64,000 nt of DNA, taken from positions 1,736,001 to 1,800,000 of the forward strand of contig VWYX01000014.1 of the NCBI GenBank assembly GCA_013396525.1, given 5' to 3'. This document shows positions 1 through 10,985 of the stretch, one piece after another. The stretch is from Chaetorhynchus papuensis (taxonomy: Eukaryota > Chordata > Aves > Passeriformes > Rhipiduridae). The notes under the pieces are model-generated. The model ran no database searches. It worked only from the letters and a program-made list of their open reading frames with translations, and was not told where the DNA came from. Numbering within the stretch: position 1 is the stretch's first letter; each line of letters begins with the position of its first letter. The translations under genes were made by a program, and so were the position numbers.

Positions 1-840
1 GCTTTTACAGTCTAGGACACAAGGGTAATAAGTGATGTCAGCTGGAACAAGAAATTAAAAATGTGTTCATGTTTAATATACCCTTAGTATATGCATGCAC
101 ACTCAAAGACATCAACACTCCTGGTTCTCATATTTAGTCATGAGTAAATATTGCACTTATTAAACTTCGTCGCAACCAGTAATATGTCACAAGTTTTGTG
201 GAGAAAAGTGCAGCTGAATTGCTCGGCTAAATTGTTCACTAGATAGGTTTCCCAAAGAAAAAATCTCAAGCTTTCTCCTCTTTGCTTTTGATTTTTGATC
301 ACTGTTTTGTAAGTGGAGAGTGGATTTCCTTTTTCCTGAACCTCTTCGTTCACAATTCATCTTTACAGTCTATTTCCGTCACGGGCATTCACCCTTTTCT
401 GGCCGTGGTGCAGCTGAATCTCCTACTTCTCACATGCCTTCATACTCCTTGGTGAACTTTTTCTGAGTGGTCTTCCACGTGTGTTAAACTTGGCACAAAT
501 GTGAAGAGCACGCTCCTACCAACAAGCACTGTTTATGCCACTCCTAAGCAGAAATGATACTGTGTCTCTAACAAGACAAGCACTTTGTAGTGATTATCAG
601 CTTTGATTTTTGTGTTATTTTGAGCATATTAAAACAAATTAACTGATCTAATGCACGTATGTGTCCTGGATGCTTTAACTGCTGACATCTTCTACAGACT
701 GCCCTTACATATGGTGTCTATTGTTGTGTCTATGCAGGTCAGCGAACCCATGGCTGGAGCGTGCCACAAACAGCCCGGGCCAGGCCCTTCCTTATGAGCG
801 TTTTGTGAGGGCAGCAGCTCTCCTTGCCCAGCGCCATTGG
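1..840. other. Flanking DNA left of ZNF518A, no gene recognised
   Basis: AT-rich single-copy-looking sequence. The one longer open frame here (138-353, minus) resembles no family I know and has neither a start context nor splice sites that suggest a gene. By synteny the neighbour further left should be CCNJ, but no cyclin-like reading frame is visible. Confidence 0.5.
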
Positions 841-1890
841 CGGCCATTGAGCCAAACACGCCCTTGGGTGCAGGGAAGCGCAGAGCCACTCAAGGTAACG
901 ACGGGTGGAGCGGCCGGGCCGTTCCCATGGCCGTGCCATATGCCCTACGCCTACATACAAGGAGGGAACACAGGACGGGAAGGAGGATGAGAAGGACGAA
1001 GGCAGCTGCGCCTGCCGGTGCCGCTCCGCCCCACAACGCCCGCCCGCCTTGGGCCTCGTCGGCCGCCGTCCGCCCATCCCTCAGGTGAACGCGTATCCCT
1101 CCGCGGCGGCCGCCCCTCTGTCGGGCTCGCACCCGGCAGTCCCCGGATGGAAACTGTGATGGCGGCCGGCAGCGCCTCGCCGGGCGGTGGCGGTACCCGA
1201 GGTAACTCCGCGGAGGGCGTTGGCCGGGCAGCAGGAGGGTCCCACGTGGAACGGGAGGGACAGCCCGGCGCGGCTCGCAGCGGAGCGGACCGGGCAGAGG
1301 GCGTGAGCGGCTGCGGCGGTGCCCCGTGGTGAGGCTGAGACATTAAATAGTCCGCGCCCGGCGGCCCCGGGAGGTTCGCAGGACAGCCGGTGCTGGGGAC
1401 GGGCGGGACCGCGGGGTGCGCCCGGGGCGGCGGGACCGGGCAGAAATGGCCTCGCGTGCTGCTGCCGGGACGGCCGTGGGACCGTATCCCTCCGCCGGGT
1501 TACGCGCCGAGAGTCGCGGCCGCCCCGGGGCCGTGCGGACGCCGCAGGCGGGCGGGGGCGGTGCTGCAGCGGGGCTCCCGAGAAGGAGCCGGGGACAGGC
1601 GCGCCTCGCTTGCCCCTACCCCGATGCTGAGCAGCGTCCGCTGCTGTGCCCGCGGTCTGACGGACCCCGCGGTGCAATCTTGAGGCGGTGGCAGCGCGGG
1701 GGCTCCGTCGTCCGCTCCCCCGCGCTCTGTCCCGGCGCTTATCGGGCTCTGCAGCCCCTGGCCGGCTCCCGGCCGGCACCACTGCTCCCCGGCAGCCCCG
1801 GCGGGCGGAGGCAGTGTCAGCCCGCAGGTGGGCTGGCGCTGGCCGCGTGTCGCCGCCGCGTTCAGCTGTTGTGTTCGTAAATGGCAAGTT
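840..1890 (+). promoter_or_regulatory. ZNF518A: CpG island, probable ZNF518A promoter with non-coding exon 1
   Basis: About 1 kb of very GC- and CpG-rich DNA starts abruptly from AT-rich flanks and ends near 1880, upstream of the ZNF518A coding exon on the same strand. It contains several plus-strand donor-like sites: GAG|GTAACT after 1201, CAG|GTGAAC after 1084 and CAG|GTGGGC after 1827. Any of these could end a non-coding first exon that splices to the acceptor at 5439. A GATGGCGGCC motif at about 1157-1166 resembles the core of a YY1 site. Long open frames on both strands here are a by-product of the high GC content and are not called. Promoter function is inferred from composition and position; the start site and the true donor cannot be fixed from sequence alone. 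Confidence 0.75.
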
Positions 1891-4800
1891 CGCCCCGTGG
1901 CACGGGCTGTCTGTGTGTGTGATCTCTGAGAGTACTTCGGTGGTTTATTTTCATTTTATTTTTACAAAAGCACCGTTGTGCTGGTCAGGTTGTATCTGAC
2001 TGCTCCAGCTCTATGGGTTTCTTAAGATGTAGTTCTGTAAGTTCCTGCATGTGTCCAGGTCTTGGGAGAGATTAAGGCACCACTCTAAATTTACAGGCAC
2101 ACAGAATGGGACTAGTCACCGGATGTACTTCAGTATAATTTCATTTATTTGGTAAAATTTAAATAAGTCTAAAATTTTTCAGCGATCTTGAAAGTACTGC
2201 TTGCCAGGATACCTGTTTTGAATTTAGTTTTATATGGCAAAACTGTAAAAGCTACCTAATTCAGCAGTGTCTAACTCCTATCTGTAATTTCTCACTAGAT
2301 CAAAGTATATGGCTAAAACTTTCTCTCAGTACTTTTTTAAAACAAAATATGGGCATATTGCAGCATTTTTTGGGGGAAGAAAATTGTGGCTGAGAGCCTC
2401 AAGTGGTTGCTTATGCTTGTTCTTAGTGGTTTGGGTTTTTTTTGAGTGAGAGTTAACTGTGGCACATGCTTACGTATTTTCAATGTTTGTACTCACTATA
2501 TCTGCATTTAAATCTACTTGCTTGTTTCAGATACTGTGAATGTAATATTCTGCCTCCTTCCCAGGCTTTTGCACAACTTTCTAGAAACTTATAATTAGAT
2601 CTTTGCCATTAAAAATTTTACTTAAGAAAAGTTAAGTGCCTTTTGAGTTCAAGTTAAAATTGGATGGACAGACGTACTAGTCAATCTCTTCTATGCAGTT
2701 TTTAAGTTATCATGTGTTTATGATTCCCAGTCATGAATGCCTGAGATGTAGTGGCAAAGCTAAGGTAAAATAGGCATTGTTATATTGTGTATATATATGA
2801 TATTTATATTGCATTTGATGGTGTTCTTTGGGAGAGAAGATAGTTCATATTTTTTGTCTTCAATGTATTAAAAATCCACACAATGTAAATTTGTGAGGGA
2901 TTTGTGCTTTTCAGGTTATTCTTTCAGTTATGCTTATATTTACACTATTTAAAATACCTTTCCTTTTGTTTCCAGAACTTTTTTTAGTATTTCTCCTGAC
3001 TGTGGCCTTTTCTGAGTCTTGCATACTTACCTCTTCTGTATGCATGGAAAAAAAACAGATGTTGAAGAACTGAAGTAAAGTATTTTTTTAGCACGTAAGT
3101 CAGACTTCTTTGAAAATATAGATTTAAAGATTCCTGTGAATGTTTTTTAATGGTTGTTTCGAATAAATATTTTTATTTGTCATGCTGCAGGTGCTTGTTG
3201 ATAGTTGCTACCCAAAAATAACAAAATTAAGTTGTAATTTATTAGATTAATTAATTAAATGAGATCTTAGATCGGGACTCTTTGCCAAATGTAAATGTTG
3301 CCCAGTTGAGGACCACATTGGCCTGGTATTGAAAGCCTGAGCCTTGTTCTCTGCAGCACTTTATCCACTTCTGATTTCTGTAGTTTTAACTGTAAACATA
3401 CTTCAGGTTTCTGTGTCTGACAGTGTAACATTTTAATCTGAAGGATGGGCAGCTTCCATCAGGATGATGTATTGCATCTGTGTATTAAAAAAGTTGTTCA
3501 AGCAAACAAATCCAAGTAATTTTTAGTTACTTATTCTTTATGTGGAAGTTCAGCTTGCTTCTATTCAAATAAGGGATATACCATTGGCAAGAGAATGCAT
3601 TTTAGTGTAGTACTCTTTTGGTGGAAATGGAGTGTAAATGCACATGAGTTGTTCTCAAGGCTCAAAGTAGGGTAATATCCCATGTATTAATCTTTTGTGG
3701 GGAAGATGGGGAATCTGTCCTTGAGTTAAGAGGAAAATAAAAATCCTGTACCCAAAGTGTTTCCATTTCGAGACACTCCAAGGAGGGAGTGTATGTCTTT
3801 GTGGTTTGTTGTTTTGGGCTGGTTTTGGGGGGTTTTTTTTGGATGTCATATGTATAGTTGAAGTCTTTCAGTCTCTTCTCATATCTGGAGGACACAGTTA
3901 AATGAATATACCTGATATTAGAGTCTGCGTATAGTGTCGAAGTCTGTTGTGTTTATTATTTTCAAGAATTGTGCAGACGTGCTAATATCTTCTGCAAAGG
4001 AATGCACTAAAGCATGTGCTTAAAACAATTGTTTTACTTTTATTGCTACATGATGCAAGAACATGGACTTGAAAATTTTTCAGTCTCCATTTTCTTTGTC
4101 AGGTATTTGCATGTCTAATGCTAGATGCTTCCTTCTCCCAGGACTGTGGGAAAACACTTGAAAGACCTTAGGGCTAATGCTTATGATAGCTTGGAGATCT
4201 AGAAGCAGCCCTTGCACTTAGTCATAGTGAGGGAGAGGATGTGATCATTCTTTCAGTTTGAATGTGAATAAATAAGATGATCTCATGAGTTCCAAGTCTG
4301 TGTTGCTTCAGAGTGAGCACGAGAGTAGGGGAGACAGAATCGCTGATCAAATTTCAGGTAACAATTTGCTAACTTTTGTTGGGAAAGAAGAAAGTGACTT
4401 TGTGACTTTTGTTGTGGAAGAAGTTTGTAATAAAAAGTGTTATAATAGTGAATTGTAATATAAAGTGTTATAACAGTTCTTCCTTTCTAGTGTTACTTTT
4501 CAGAATTCAAGTTAATTTTGCTGCTTTTCCAATTCTGCTGATTTCTGTGTTATCATTCTGTGCAGGAGTGTTGTTCAAGCATAGACTTGAGCTGCTATAA
4601 ATTGTTGGTGCAGCCTGTTATGGAAACACTGACATGAAGTCTGTAGCAAGACAGTGATGCTGACCATAACTATTTGAGCCTTTTAATCCATAGAGGAGTT
4701 CTGTTATCAGTCATGCACTGAAAATATTAACATGTACCCAGGAACATGCAGTGAGAAACCTGAGAACTTTTATCTATTGACTACTTCAGACTCATGTGGT

Positions 4801-5439
4801 ACTAAAGGTAGGCATGTGAAAAATCCATTGTAGGTCAGTGTGATTGGTTTTTTGGTGTTGGTAAAGGTCATGTCTCCATTAGTAAAGTAGATCTTGTCAG
4901 AGTCTGATTTTACTTTCTTTCCTTTTTAAGCACAATAGTTACTAGTAGAGTAGCAGACTTGAGTAATAAAAACATCAAATCCTGCAGATTTGGACTTGTT
5001 TTTAGTACTTCACTTAGGTTCAGTTAGTGACCCATGTCACAAAGGAGTGTTTTTATTTGCTTGAAATCCCAAATGAGTAATAAACACTGGCTTCATTTAA
5101 AAGAAGTAGGTCTCGGGATTTCTTATGCTTACAGGGTGAGAGAAACCCAGAATTTGATGACATGTATCTTTCAGTAGATGTTGTTCTGTAAAACTTATTT
5201 TTTGAGTTTTATTTTTTTTTTGAAAAAAACTAAACAACAAGCCAACAAACACCTCCAACACAAACAAGCAAACAAACAAAGGTTACAGTGTAATAGCTTT
5301 TTTTTTGCCTCCTCCTTTTTTTTCCCCCTCGAGTGCTGTTATAAAAATTAACAACTTTAAAGATTGGCATATATTTGTTAATGAATTGTAATAAGTGTTT
5401 TAATTGCATTCATTTGCTTTGTTTGTTTTTTAATTTCAG
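1891..5439 (+). other. ZNF518A: ZNF518A 5' intron
   Basis: AT-rich sequence between the CpG island and the acceptor TTTTTTAATTTCAG ending at 5439. No coding exon is recognisable. It holds low-complexity tracts only: a G4T8 run near 3827-3840 and a CAAA-rich stretch at about 5225-5281. Further small non-coding 5' exons could lie here and would not be visible. Confidence 0.6.
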
Positions 5440-5443
5440 GAGA

Positions 5444-5512
5444 ATGAAATGGGGAAGTTGTAGAGTTTTGAGAATAACTCGGTGCAGTTGTCTCATTTGC
5501 TGCCGGAAGTAA
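5444..5512 (+). promoter_or_regulatory. Upstream ORF 1 in ZNF518A 5' leader
   Basis: In the terminal exon an ATG at 5444 opens a 22-codon frame that stops at TAA 5510-5512, 46 nt before the main ATG at 5559. Its context (GAGAATGA) is weak to moderate. It would be translated only if transcripts use the acceptor at 5439, and it may lower or regulate initiation at the main start. Confidence 0.5.
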
Positions 5513-5531
5513 GACAAAATCTCAAGAATTC

Positions 5532-5537
5532 ATGTAA
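5532..5537 (+). promoter_or_regulatory. Start-stop element (ATG followed by TAA) before ZNF518A
   Basis: ATG immediately followed by TAA lies 21 nt upstream of the main ATG. Its TAA (5535-5537) is also the in-frame stop that shows the main frame cannot begin further upstream. Minimal AUG-stop uORFs are known elsewhere to stall or recycle ribosomes; that role here is inferred. Confidence 0.5.
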
Positions 5538-5558
5538 AGAAAAGCAAAACCTAAAATC

Positions 5559-8500
5559 ATGTCATCTGAAGAGGAACACTTTTTTTGTGGTAAAAAGCAA
5601 ATCAGTTTCTTAAGACACAATGCTCTGAAGAATTTTTCTACAGACATTACTTTGAAAAAAGAACTGGTGAGTGATCCTTTAAGTATGACGATTCAACCAG
5701 CAATTTTAGATGTCAATCTCACTTACGGACTGAAAAACGTGAAAATTGAATTGCCCAAGGTGAACATTCCAAATGAAGTATTAATGAAACATGAAGTTGA
5801 TAGGTTTAGAAAACTCTTTCAGTGTAAGCAGGAAACTGCAAGGACATCCTTAAGTCTGGAGAAAATGAGTGGAAGCAATCCCAATTGTTCAGAGGGAAGC
5901 CACTTGCAAATTAAACCAGAAGTGCAATTTGAAGAAGGGTTGAAAACTGCAGCAAAGATACTGAATTTCACTTGTACAAAGTGCAAGGATAACATTAGGT
6001 ACAGCCCAAATGACCTACAGAAACATTTTCAGCTGTTACACTATGGCGAGTTGCCTTTGTATCCTTGTGAGATGTGCAACTTCTCAGCTAATGACTTTCA
6101 GTCCCTTAAACAGCACAGACACATCCATCGTGGCACTTTAGTAAAATGTGAGCTCTGTAATGATGAACAGGTATACACTTTGTTGGCTTTGACAAAACAC
6201 TTCATATCACAGCACTGTGTAAATGGATGCTTCCAGTGTGAAAAATGTGGGTTTTCTACCCATGATGTGGGTACGTTTGTTCAGCACATTCACAAACATA
6301 AAGAGATTCCCTATAAATGTGGAAAATGCCATCAAGAAAACTTTACAGAAGAGGAGCTCCAAAATCATCTTCTTGTTCATACCAGTATGTTTTCTTTTGG
6401 TTGTCCTTATTGCAGTTACAGCACATCACGGAAAGATTATCTTTTAAAACACATCATAGCTTTACACAGAGACCACTTCATTGCAAAAGAAAAACTGGAA
6501 AAGGATAAATATGAAAAAAGAATAGTAAAGACTCCAGCAGGACTGAAGCTTGTGTTAAGAAGGTATAAAATGGGAGCATCCAAAAAAGCACTCTGGAGAC
6601 GGAAGAAAATAAGCAGTGGAAGCGACAGTGCCGGAGAAGAAAATACACAAGTGCTAAGAAGTGTAAATAAAATTCAGACAAATGCTGAGGAGCTGAACCA
6701 GCGTGTGAGAGACGTGGAAGCAAATGAAGAGAAAGATCAAATTAAATACACAGAAAAGCGTCATTTCATGGGTGGAATGCTCTCTGCTACTACTGCACAA
6801 TACAATAAGGCAGATGATGGAACAGGTTATGGCCTAGGATTATTGAAAAATGCTGTTCATGGGCCAACAGTATTGATGGTTAAAAACAATAAAATATCTG
6901 TTCCAGCAAATTACAGTGCTAAATTTATGGGCTTTAAAATGGTAGATGGAAAACAACATATTGTTATAAAATTACTACCTACAAGTAAGCAAAATGAGTA
7001 TTTGTTGGGTCAGAAACTTGATCCTGTTAAAGATGGTTCTGCAACTCCTTTGCTACAGACTGCTGATTCCTGTGGCTTTTCTTCAGGTGCTATACCACAT
7101 GTAACTGATCAGTCAACCTTAAAGAACAATTGTGTTCATCCATTAACCTCCCCTCCATTTTCTTGTCCTGCTCCTCATTCAGGAAAAACAAAAGTGGAAA
7201 AACAAAATAACTCCATTTTGTATGGGAAGAGTGTTTCTGAAACTGTAGCGCCTTCTAATATGGCCGTAGGAAGAAGTCCAAATTATTTGCCAATGAAGCT
7301 GGACTCAACTGTACCTCCACATGAAGAGGTAACAAAAGTTGGAACTCAAAGTAGTGTCTCACGGGGAAGCTTTAGTCCTTCAAGTCATCCTCAGGTATTA
7401 CCAACTGCTATTACAAATACTCTTCATTATGACCCTATGAAAATGCCCTTCTTTCCTGAACTGAAAATGCAAAATGGTGGCCTGAATAGTAGTAATGGAA
7501 GTAATAACCTCTATTATCCAACTTCTGTGGATTCATCTAATGAAGGGTTGTTGTCATTTCACAACTATTCCAAAATGGACTCTTTGGATAATCCATGTAG
7601 CATTTGGACGTCAACAAATGACAGATACAAAGAATTTAGCAAAACAGGTTCTTTTCAAAACAGTAGAAATGAATATGCATCTTCATATTCAGAATCGATG
7701 AAAGGCTTAAAAGCAGAGAAAATTGTGTCAGCCCAATCAAATATTAATAAAACTTATGAACACATAAACACTAAGAATAACTCTGTGTCTTTTAAAAGCC
7801 AATCTAAATGTGGTGTTGACAGCAAGTGTTTTACTGAGGACAAACATAATGGCCAACAGTATTTGGACACTAACATAGATCAAGGCTTTCAGAACGTAGC
7901 TGAGAAATTCCAGGAAGATGCCTCTGATTGTGTTAACTCCTTTTTAATGCCTAAAATCACATCCGTTTTCTCATTGCAAAGTGAGCAGGCAGCTAATTAT
8001 TTATCGCCTGAGATAAACCAGTTACTGCAAGATGTGTTAAAAGTAGAAACAACTTCTCAGCAAGAGTCCTACAGCAAGACGAATAACTGTGTAAAACTTC
8101 ATTCTGATAAGCTGCTTCCTGGTCCTGAGACCAGGAATGCAGCCTGTGTGCGTTTAAAAAGCTCTGCAACTGCGTGTGGTTTTCAGAGGCCTCCTTCTAA
8201 TGCAGACTTCCATTTATGTAAGAGAGAGTTGAATACAAGATGTAGCACAAATGAAGGTACATGTTGTGGGAGAGAAAAACAGACACCCAAAACATCATTT
8301 GATTCACAGGATGTCGACAAATTATCCAGAACTCCGGGTGTTGGTACATTGCTAAAAACTCATACAGATGAGTTTACACAGCAGTTAGTAAAAGATAAAG
8401 TACTGTCTGCAGCTCAAAATCCTAGCAGCTTTTCACCAGTTTTGCCTGTTCTTCCGGAACAGAAGAAAGCCCTTTTTGTTCAGTCCCTTCCATCACGATT

Positions 8501-10214
8501 TTTTGTTCCTTTCCACCTTTCTAACCAGTCTAGACAGCAGGTGGTTTCAGGAAAATCTCATCCTTCGACCAGTTCGTCAGATGGGCATGTGACTAAAGGT
8601 GTACCTGCATCTTTTGTTTCAAATAAAGGACCTGGAATGATTCTGACTTTTAGTGGGGGAGTTGGAACAGTTACAAATGCCGCTAATGATAGTTCTCAGG
8701 TTTTAGGGGGAATTGCATCCAGAGAATTTGGGAAAATAAGCATATCAGCTTCAGAAGTGAAGGGGAAAAATGACAGTTTTGGAAATACAAGAAGTTCCTG
8801 TAATGGGGAAATATGTAGTACAGTAAATGACTCGTTGAATTGTATGCCATTCAAAGCACCTCTTGCAATTACAAGCTCATCAGTGTCATCAGGGAAAGCA
8901 ACTTCTTCTGTGAAGGTGTTACCAGAGCACCAGGATGCTGTCCTTGGTTCTTTGGAGTCAGTGAAGCAACAGGAAATTAAACAGGAACAACATGTTTATG
9001 CACTTTCGCCTGATGGACAGCAGGGAGTTTTTCTGAAATGTATGACACCAAACAAGCCTGTAGTTCACAAGCCAATTTTTTTTCAGGATAATGCTCATCA
9101 AAATTGTCAACCAAAGAAAACTGGAGCCATGCAACAACAGCTTTTGCTGAAAATTAAGACTCCTACTTCAGATACACTGTCTGATACCACTCAGTCAGTA
9201 AGCAACTTGGTGCCCTCGCTACAGGTGGATAACTTGCAGTTCCTTACTCCTGCACTAGCACAGAAACAAACTAATCTTAGTTTTAATGATGCCTTAAACT
9301 TACCAGGTGGGTTAATGCCAGCAAATGCCTCTTTGGCAAGCTCTAATCCAGCATGTTGTGTTCCTCCTGTAGAACCTGTGTATTCTGCTAAATCTGCAGG
9401 GACACAGTTGCAAAAATGTTCTATTGAGAGTATGCAAGTAATAACTGCTAACAAGAGGAATAACTTCGGTTGTCAGAAATCCACATGGAGCAACCAAAAC
9501 AGAACCGCAAAAGTAAAACCTAGGTTAAAACAAGCTGGGTCTAAAAGTTCACGAACTGTGGGTGCGCAAAGAAAAAAGAATTTCAAACGTAAAAGGAAGG
9601 CTAGTTGCCCAGAACCTCCTAGAAAGAAAGTAATGTTGCACAGGAAGTGTAAGGAAAAGAATCAGGCTGAAATTGTTAGTGAATCAGGTAGCCCTTACGA
9701 ACCAAGGGCATCAAAAAATACTGTAAGGACTTTGAAATTACTCCCTTTTAATTCTAACCAGCTTGTAAAATGCCCCAGGAGAAATCAACCAGTTGTTGTG
9801 CTTAATCATCCTGATGCAGATGTTCCAGAAGTTGTAAATGTAATGAAAACCGTTGCGAAATTTAAGGGACATGTTCTTAAGGTTTTATTGTCAAAAAGAA
9901 CTGTTGAAGCTCTTCTGCAGCCAGAGTTCTGCAATCCTTTGGATGTAACTACTGATGGTTTTTCTCAAAAAAGGTACAGGACAGTAAAACCCCTTAGCCC
10001 TGTAAAAGAAAGATTTGTCTTAAAATTGACACTGAAAAAAACTAGCAAAAACAATTACCAGATTGTGAAAACTACCTCTGAGAATACCTTGAAAGCTAAG
10101 TTTAGCTGCTGGTTTTGTGGTAGAATATTTGACAATCAGGATAATTGGGTAGGACATGGACAGAGGCATCTGATGGAGGCTACTCGAGATTGGAATTCAT
10201 TAATGGAACGATGA
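5559..10214 (+). CDS. ZNF518A: ZNF518A, C2H2 zinc-finger protein, complete single-exon CDS
   Basis: An uninterrupted 1551-codon frame. The start at 5559 has A at -3 and an in-frame TAA 24 nt upstream. Recognition rests on the N-terminal stretch VNIPNEVLMKHEVDRFRKLF (about residues 69-88) and on the finger block. C139 to H303 form six C2H2-like fingers with irregular linkers. A lone C-terminal finger uses C1517, C1520, H1533 and H1537. Other conserved-looking blocks are ISVPANYSAKFMGFKMVDGK near 445-464, a basic NLS-like region near 1337-1360, and PEVVNVMKTVAKFKGHVLKV near 1425. IKPE (about residue 120) and IKQE (about 1138) fit SUMOylation consensus sites. The middle is Ser/Asn-rich and probably disordered. 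The human protein is about 1483 residues as I recall it, so this one is slightly longer but intact. It is a nuclear, probably chromatin-associated regulator; the paralogue ZNF518B is linked to G9A/EZH2 histone methyltransferases, and whether ZNF518A shares this is not shown here. Confidence 0.97.
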   Translation: MSSEEEHFFCGKKQISFLRHNALKNFSTDITLKKELVSDPLSMTIQPAILDVNLTYGLKNVKIELPKVNIPNEVLMKHEVDRFRKLFQCKQETARTSLSLEKMSGSNPNCSEGSHLQIKPEVQFEEGLKTAAKILNFTCTKCKDNIRYSPNDLQKHFQLLHYGELPLYPCEMCNFSANDFQSLKQHRHIHRGTLVKCELCNDEQVYTLLALTKHFISQHCVNGCFQCEKCGFSTHDVGTFVQHIHKHKEIPYKCGKCHQENFTEEELQNHLLVHTSMFSFGCPYCSYSTSRKDYLLKHIIALHRDHFIAKEKLEKDKYEKRIVKTPAGLKLVLRRYKMGASKKALWRRKKISSGSDSAGEENTQVLRSVNKIQTNAEELNQRVRDVEANEEKDQIKYTEKRHFMGGMLSATTAQYNKADDGTGYGLGLLKNAVHGPTVLMVKNNKISVPANYSAKFMGFKMVDGKQHIVIKLLPTSKQNEYLLGQKLDPVKDGSATPLLQTADSCGFSSGAIPHVTDQSTLKNNCVHPLTSPPFSCPAPHSGKTKVEKQNNSILYGKSVSETVAPSNMAVGRSPNYLPMKLDSTVPPHEEVTKVGTQSSVSRGSFSPSSHPQVLPTAITNTLHYDPMKMPFFPELKMQNGGLNSSNGSNNLYYPTSVDSSNEGLLSFHNYSKMDSLDNPCSIWTSTNDRYKEFSKTGSFQNSRNEYASSYSESMKGLKAEKIVSAQSNINKTYEHINTKNNSVSFKSQSKCGVDSKCFTEDKHNGQQYLDTNIDQGFQNVAEKFQEDASDCVNSFLMPKITSVFSLQSEQAANYLSPEINQLLQDVLKVETTSQQESYSKTNNCVKLHSDKLLPGPETRNAACVRLKSSATACGFQRPPSNADFHLCKRELNTRCSTNEGTCCGREKQTPKTSFDSQDVDKLSRTPGVGTLLKTHTDEFTQQLVKDKVLSAAQNPSSFSPVLPVLPEQKKALFVQSLPSRFFVPFHLSNQSRQQVVSGKSHPSTSSSDGHVTKGVPASFVSNKGPGMILTFSGGVGTVTNAANDSSQVLGGIASREFGKISISASEVKGKNDSFGNTRSSCNGEICSTVNDSLNCMPFKAPLAITSSSVSSGKATSSVKVLPEHQDAVLGSLESVKQQEIKQEQHVYALSPDGQQGVFLKCMTPNKPVVHKPIFFQDNAHQNCQPKKTGAMQQQLLLKIKTPTSDTLSDTTQSVSNLVPSLQVDNLQFLTPALAQKQTNLSFNDALNLPGGLMPANASLASSNPACCVPPVEPVYSAKSAGTQLQKCSIESMQVITANKRNNFGCQKSTWSNQNRTAKVKPRLKQAGSKSSRTVGAQRKKNFKRKRKASCPEPPRKKVMLHRKCKEKNQAEIVSESGSPYEPRASKNTVRTLKLLPFNSNQLVKCPRRNQPVVVLNHPDADVPEVVNVMKTVAKFKGHVLKVLLSKRTVEALLQPEFCNPLDVTTDGFSQKRYRTVKPLSPVKERFVLKLTLKKTSKNNYQIVKTTSENTLKAKFSCWFCGRIFDNQDNWVGHGQRHLMEATRDWNSLMER

Positions 10215-10985
10215 CCAGTGAAGAAAATCAATATCATTCATTAAAGTTTAAAAAAAGAAAATCAGTTGAATTAGGATACACAAGTCATTGTTTTGTATGT
10301 CAGTATTGTAACTGAGGTTGAAAAATGATGCAAAGTGCTTGTGTTTTAAAAGAAAGAGTGTATTCCCTATTGCCATCAGATTTGAGAAAGATCAAAGAAC
10401 TTTGTGGTTTAAATAAGTTGTACCTAACTGCAAATACAATTCCATAAAAATATATATTATTTTTTATTACTGCTATCATGTGCTATATTTTTATTCTATA
10501 GAGTGAGTCTTCAGGGCTTTTGTTCTGTACATACTTAAAAATCCCTAAACATGTAAATATTTTTATACTTTTCAGTTACTTGGTATAATTCTTGCACAGA
10601 AAATACACCCCTACCCCCAATTTTTCAGTTCTGTGCATGCACTACTAAAACCAATTTTTAAAATCTTTTCAAATACACACAGCTGTTATCTTGGGATTTT
10701 TGTTATTTTCACTTTTTAGCTCTTGATTTTGTTTTTCAGGGATTGAACACTATTGTTAGCAAGTGCCTCAAAGATGTGAAGCAGTTTACATTATGTCAAC
10801 TGTGTAACCATGGGTCTGTATAGGACCATTCCCCCAACAGTTTCATTTAAACAAAGCCATATGTGAATGCTTTAAGCTATATTGCTATGCACATGACACT
10901 TGTACTATTTCTGTGCAGTTTGTCTACTTTCTTAGTGAAGTATTTTTCATATAAATTAATAAAACATATTATGATTGTGTTGATA
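10215..10985 (+). other. ZNF518A: ZNF518A 3' UTR
   Basis: AT-rich non-coding sequence after the TGA. Poly(A) signals on the plus strand are ATTAAA at 10240-10245 (very proximal) and AATAAA at 10958-10963. The canonical AATAAA is the more likely main site, which would give a UTR of about 0.75 kb. Further distal signals are possible. Confidence 0.6.
10958..10963 (+). terminator. AATAAA poly(A) signal candidate for ZNF518A
   Basis: Canonical hexamer in the AT-rich region downstream of the ZNF518A stop, followed by TG/T-rich sequence within 40 nt that could serve as the downstream element. Placement fits; actual use is unproven. Confidence 0.5.

Larger units (their letters stand above)
5440..5558 (+). 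other. ZNF518A: ZNF518A 5' UTR part of terminal exon
   Basis: Begins after the pyrimidine-rich acceptor TTTTTAATTTCAG at 5439 and runs to the ATG at 5559. It contains two upstream ATGs, listed separately. The acceptor is strong and well placed, but the partner donor is not certain. Confidence 0.75.

Noticed and set aside
1081..1887. 268-codon minus-strand frame and overlapping plus-strand frames in the CpG island
   Set aside because: Long open frames are expected in very GC-rich DNA on all strands. The sequences are Arg/Pro/Ala/Gly-rich with no domain.
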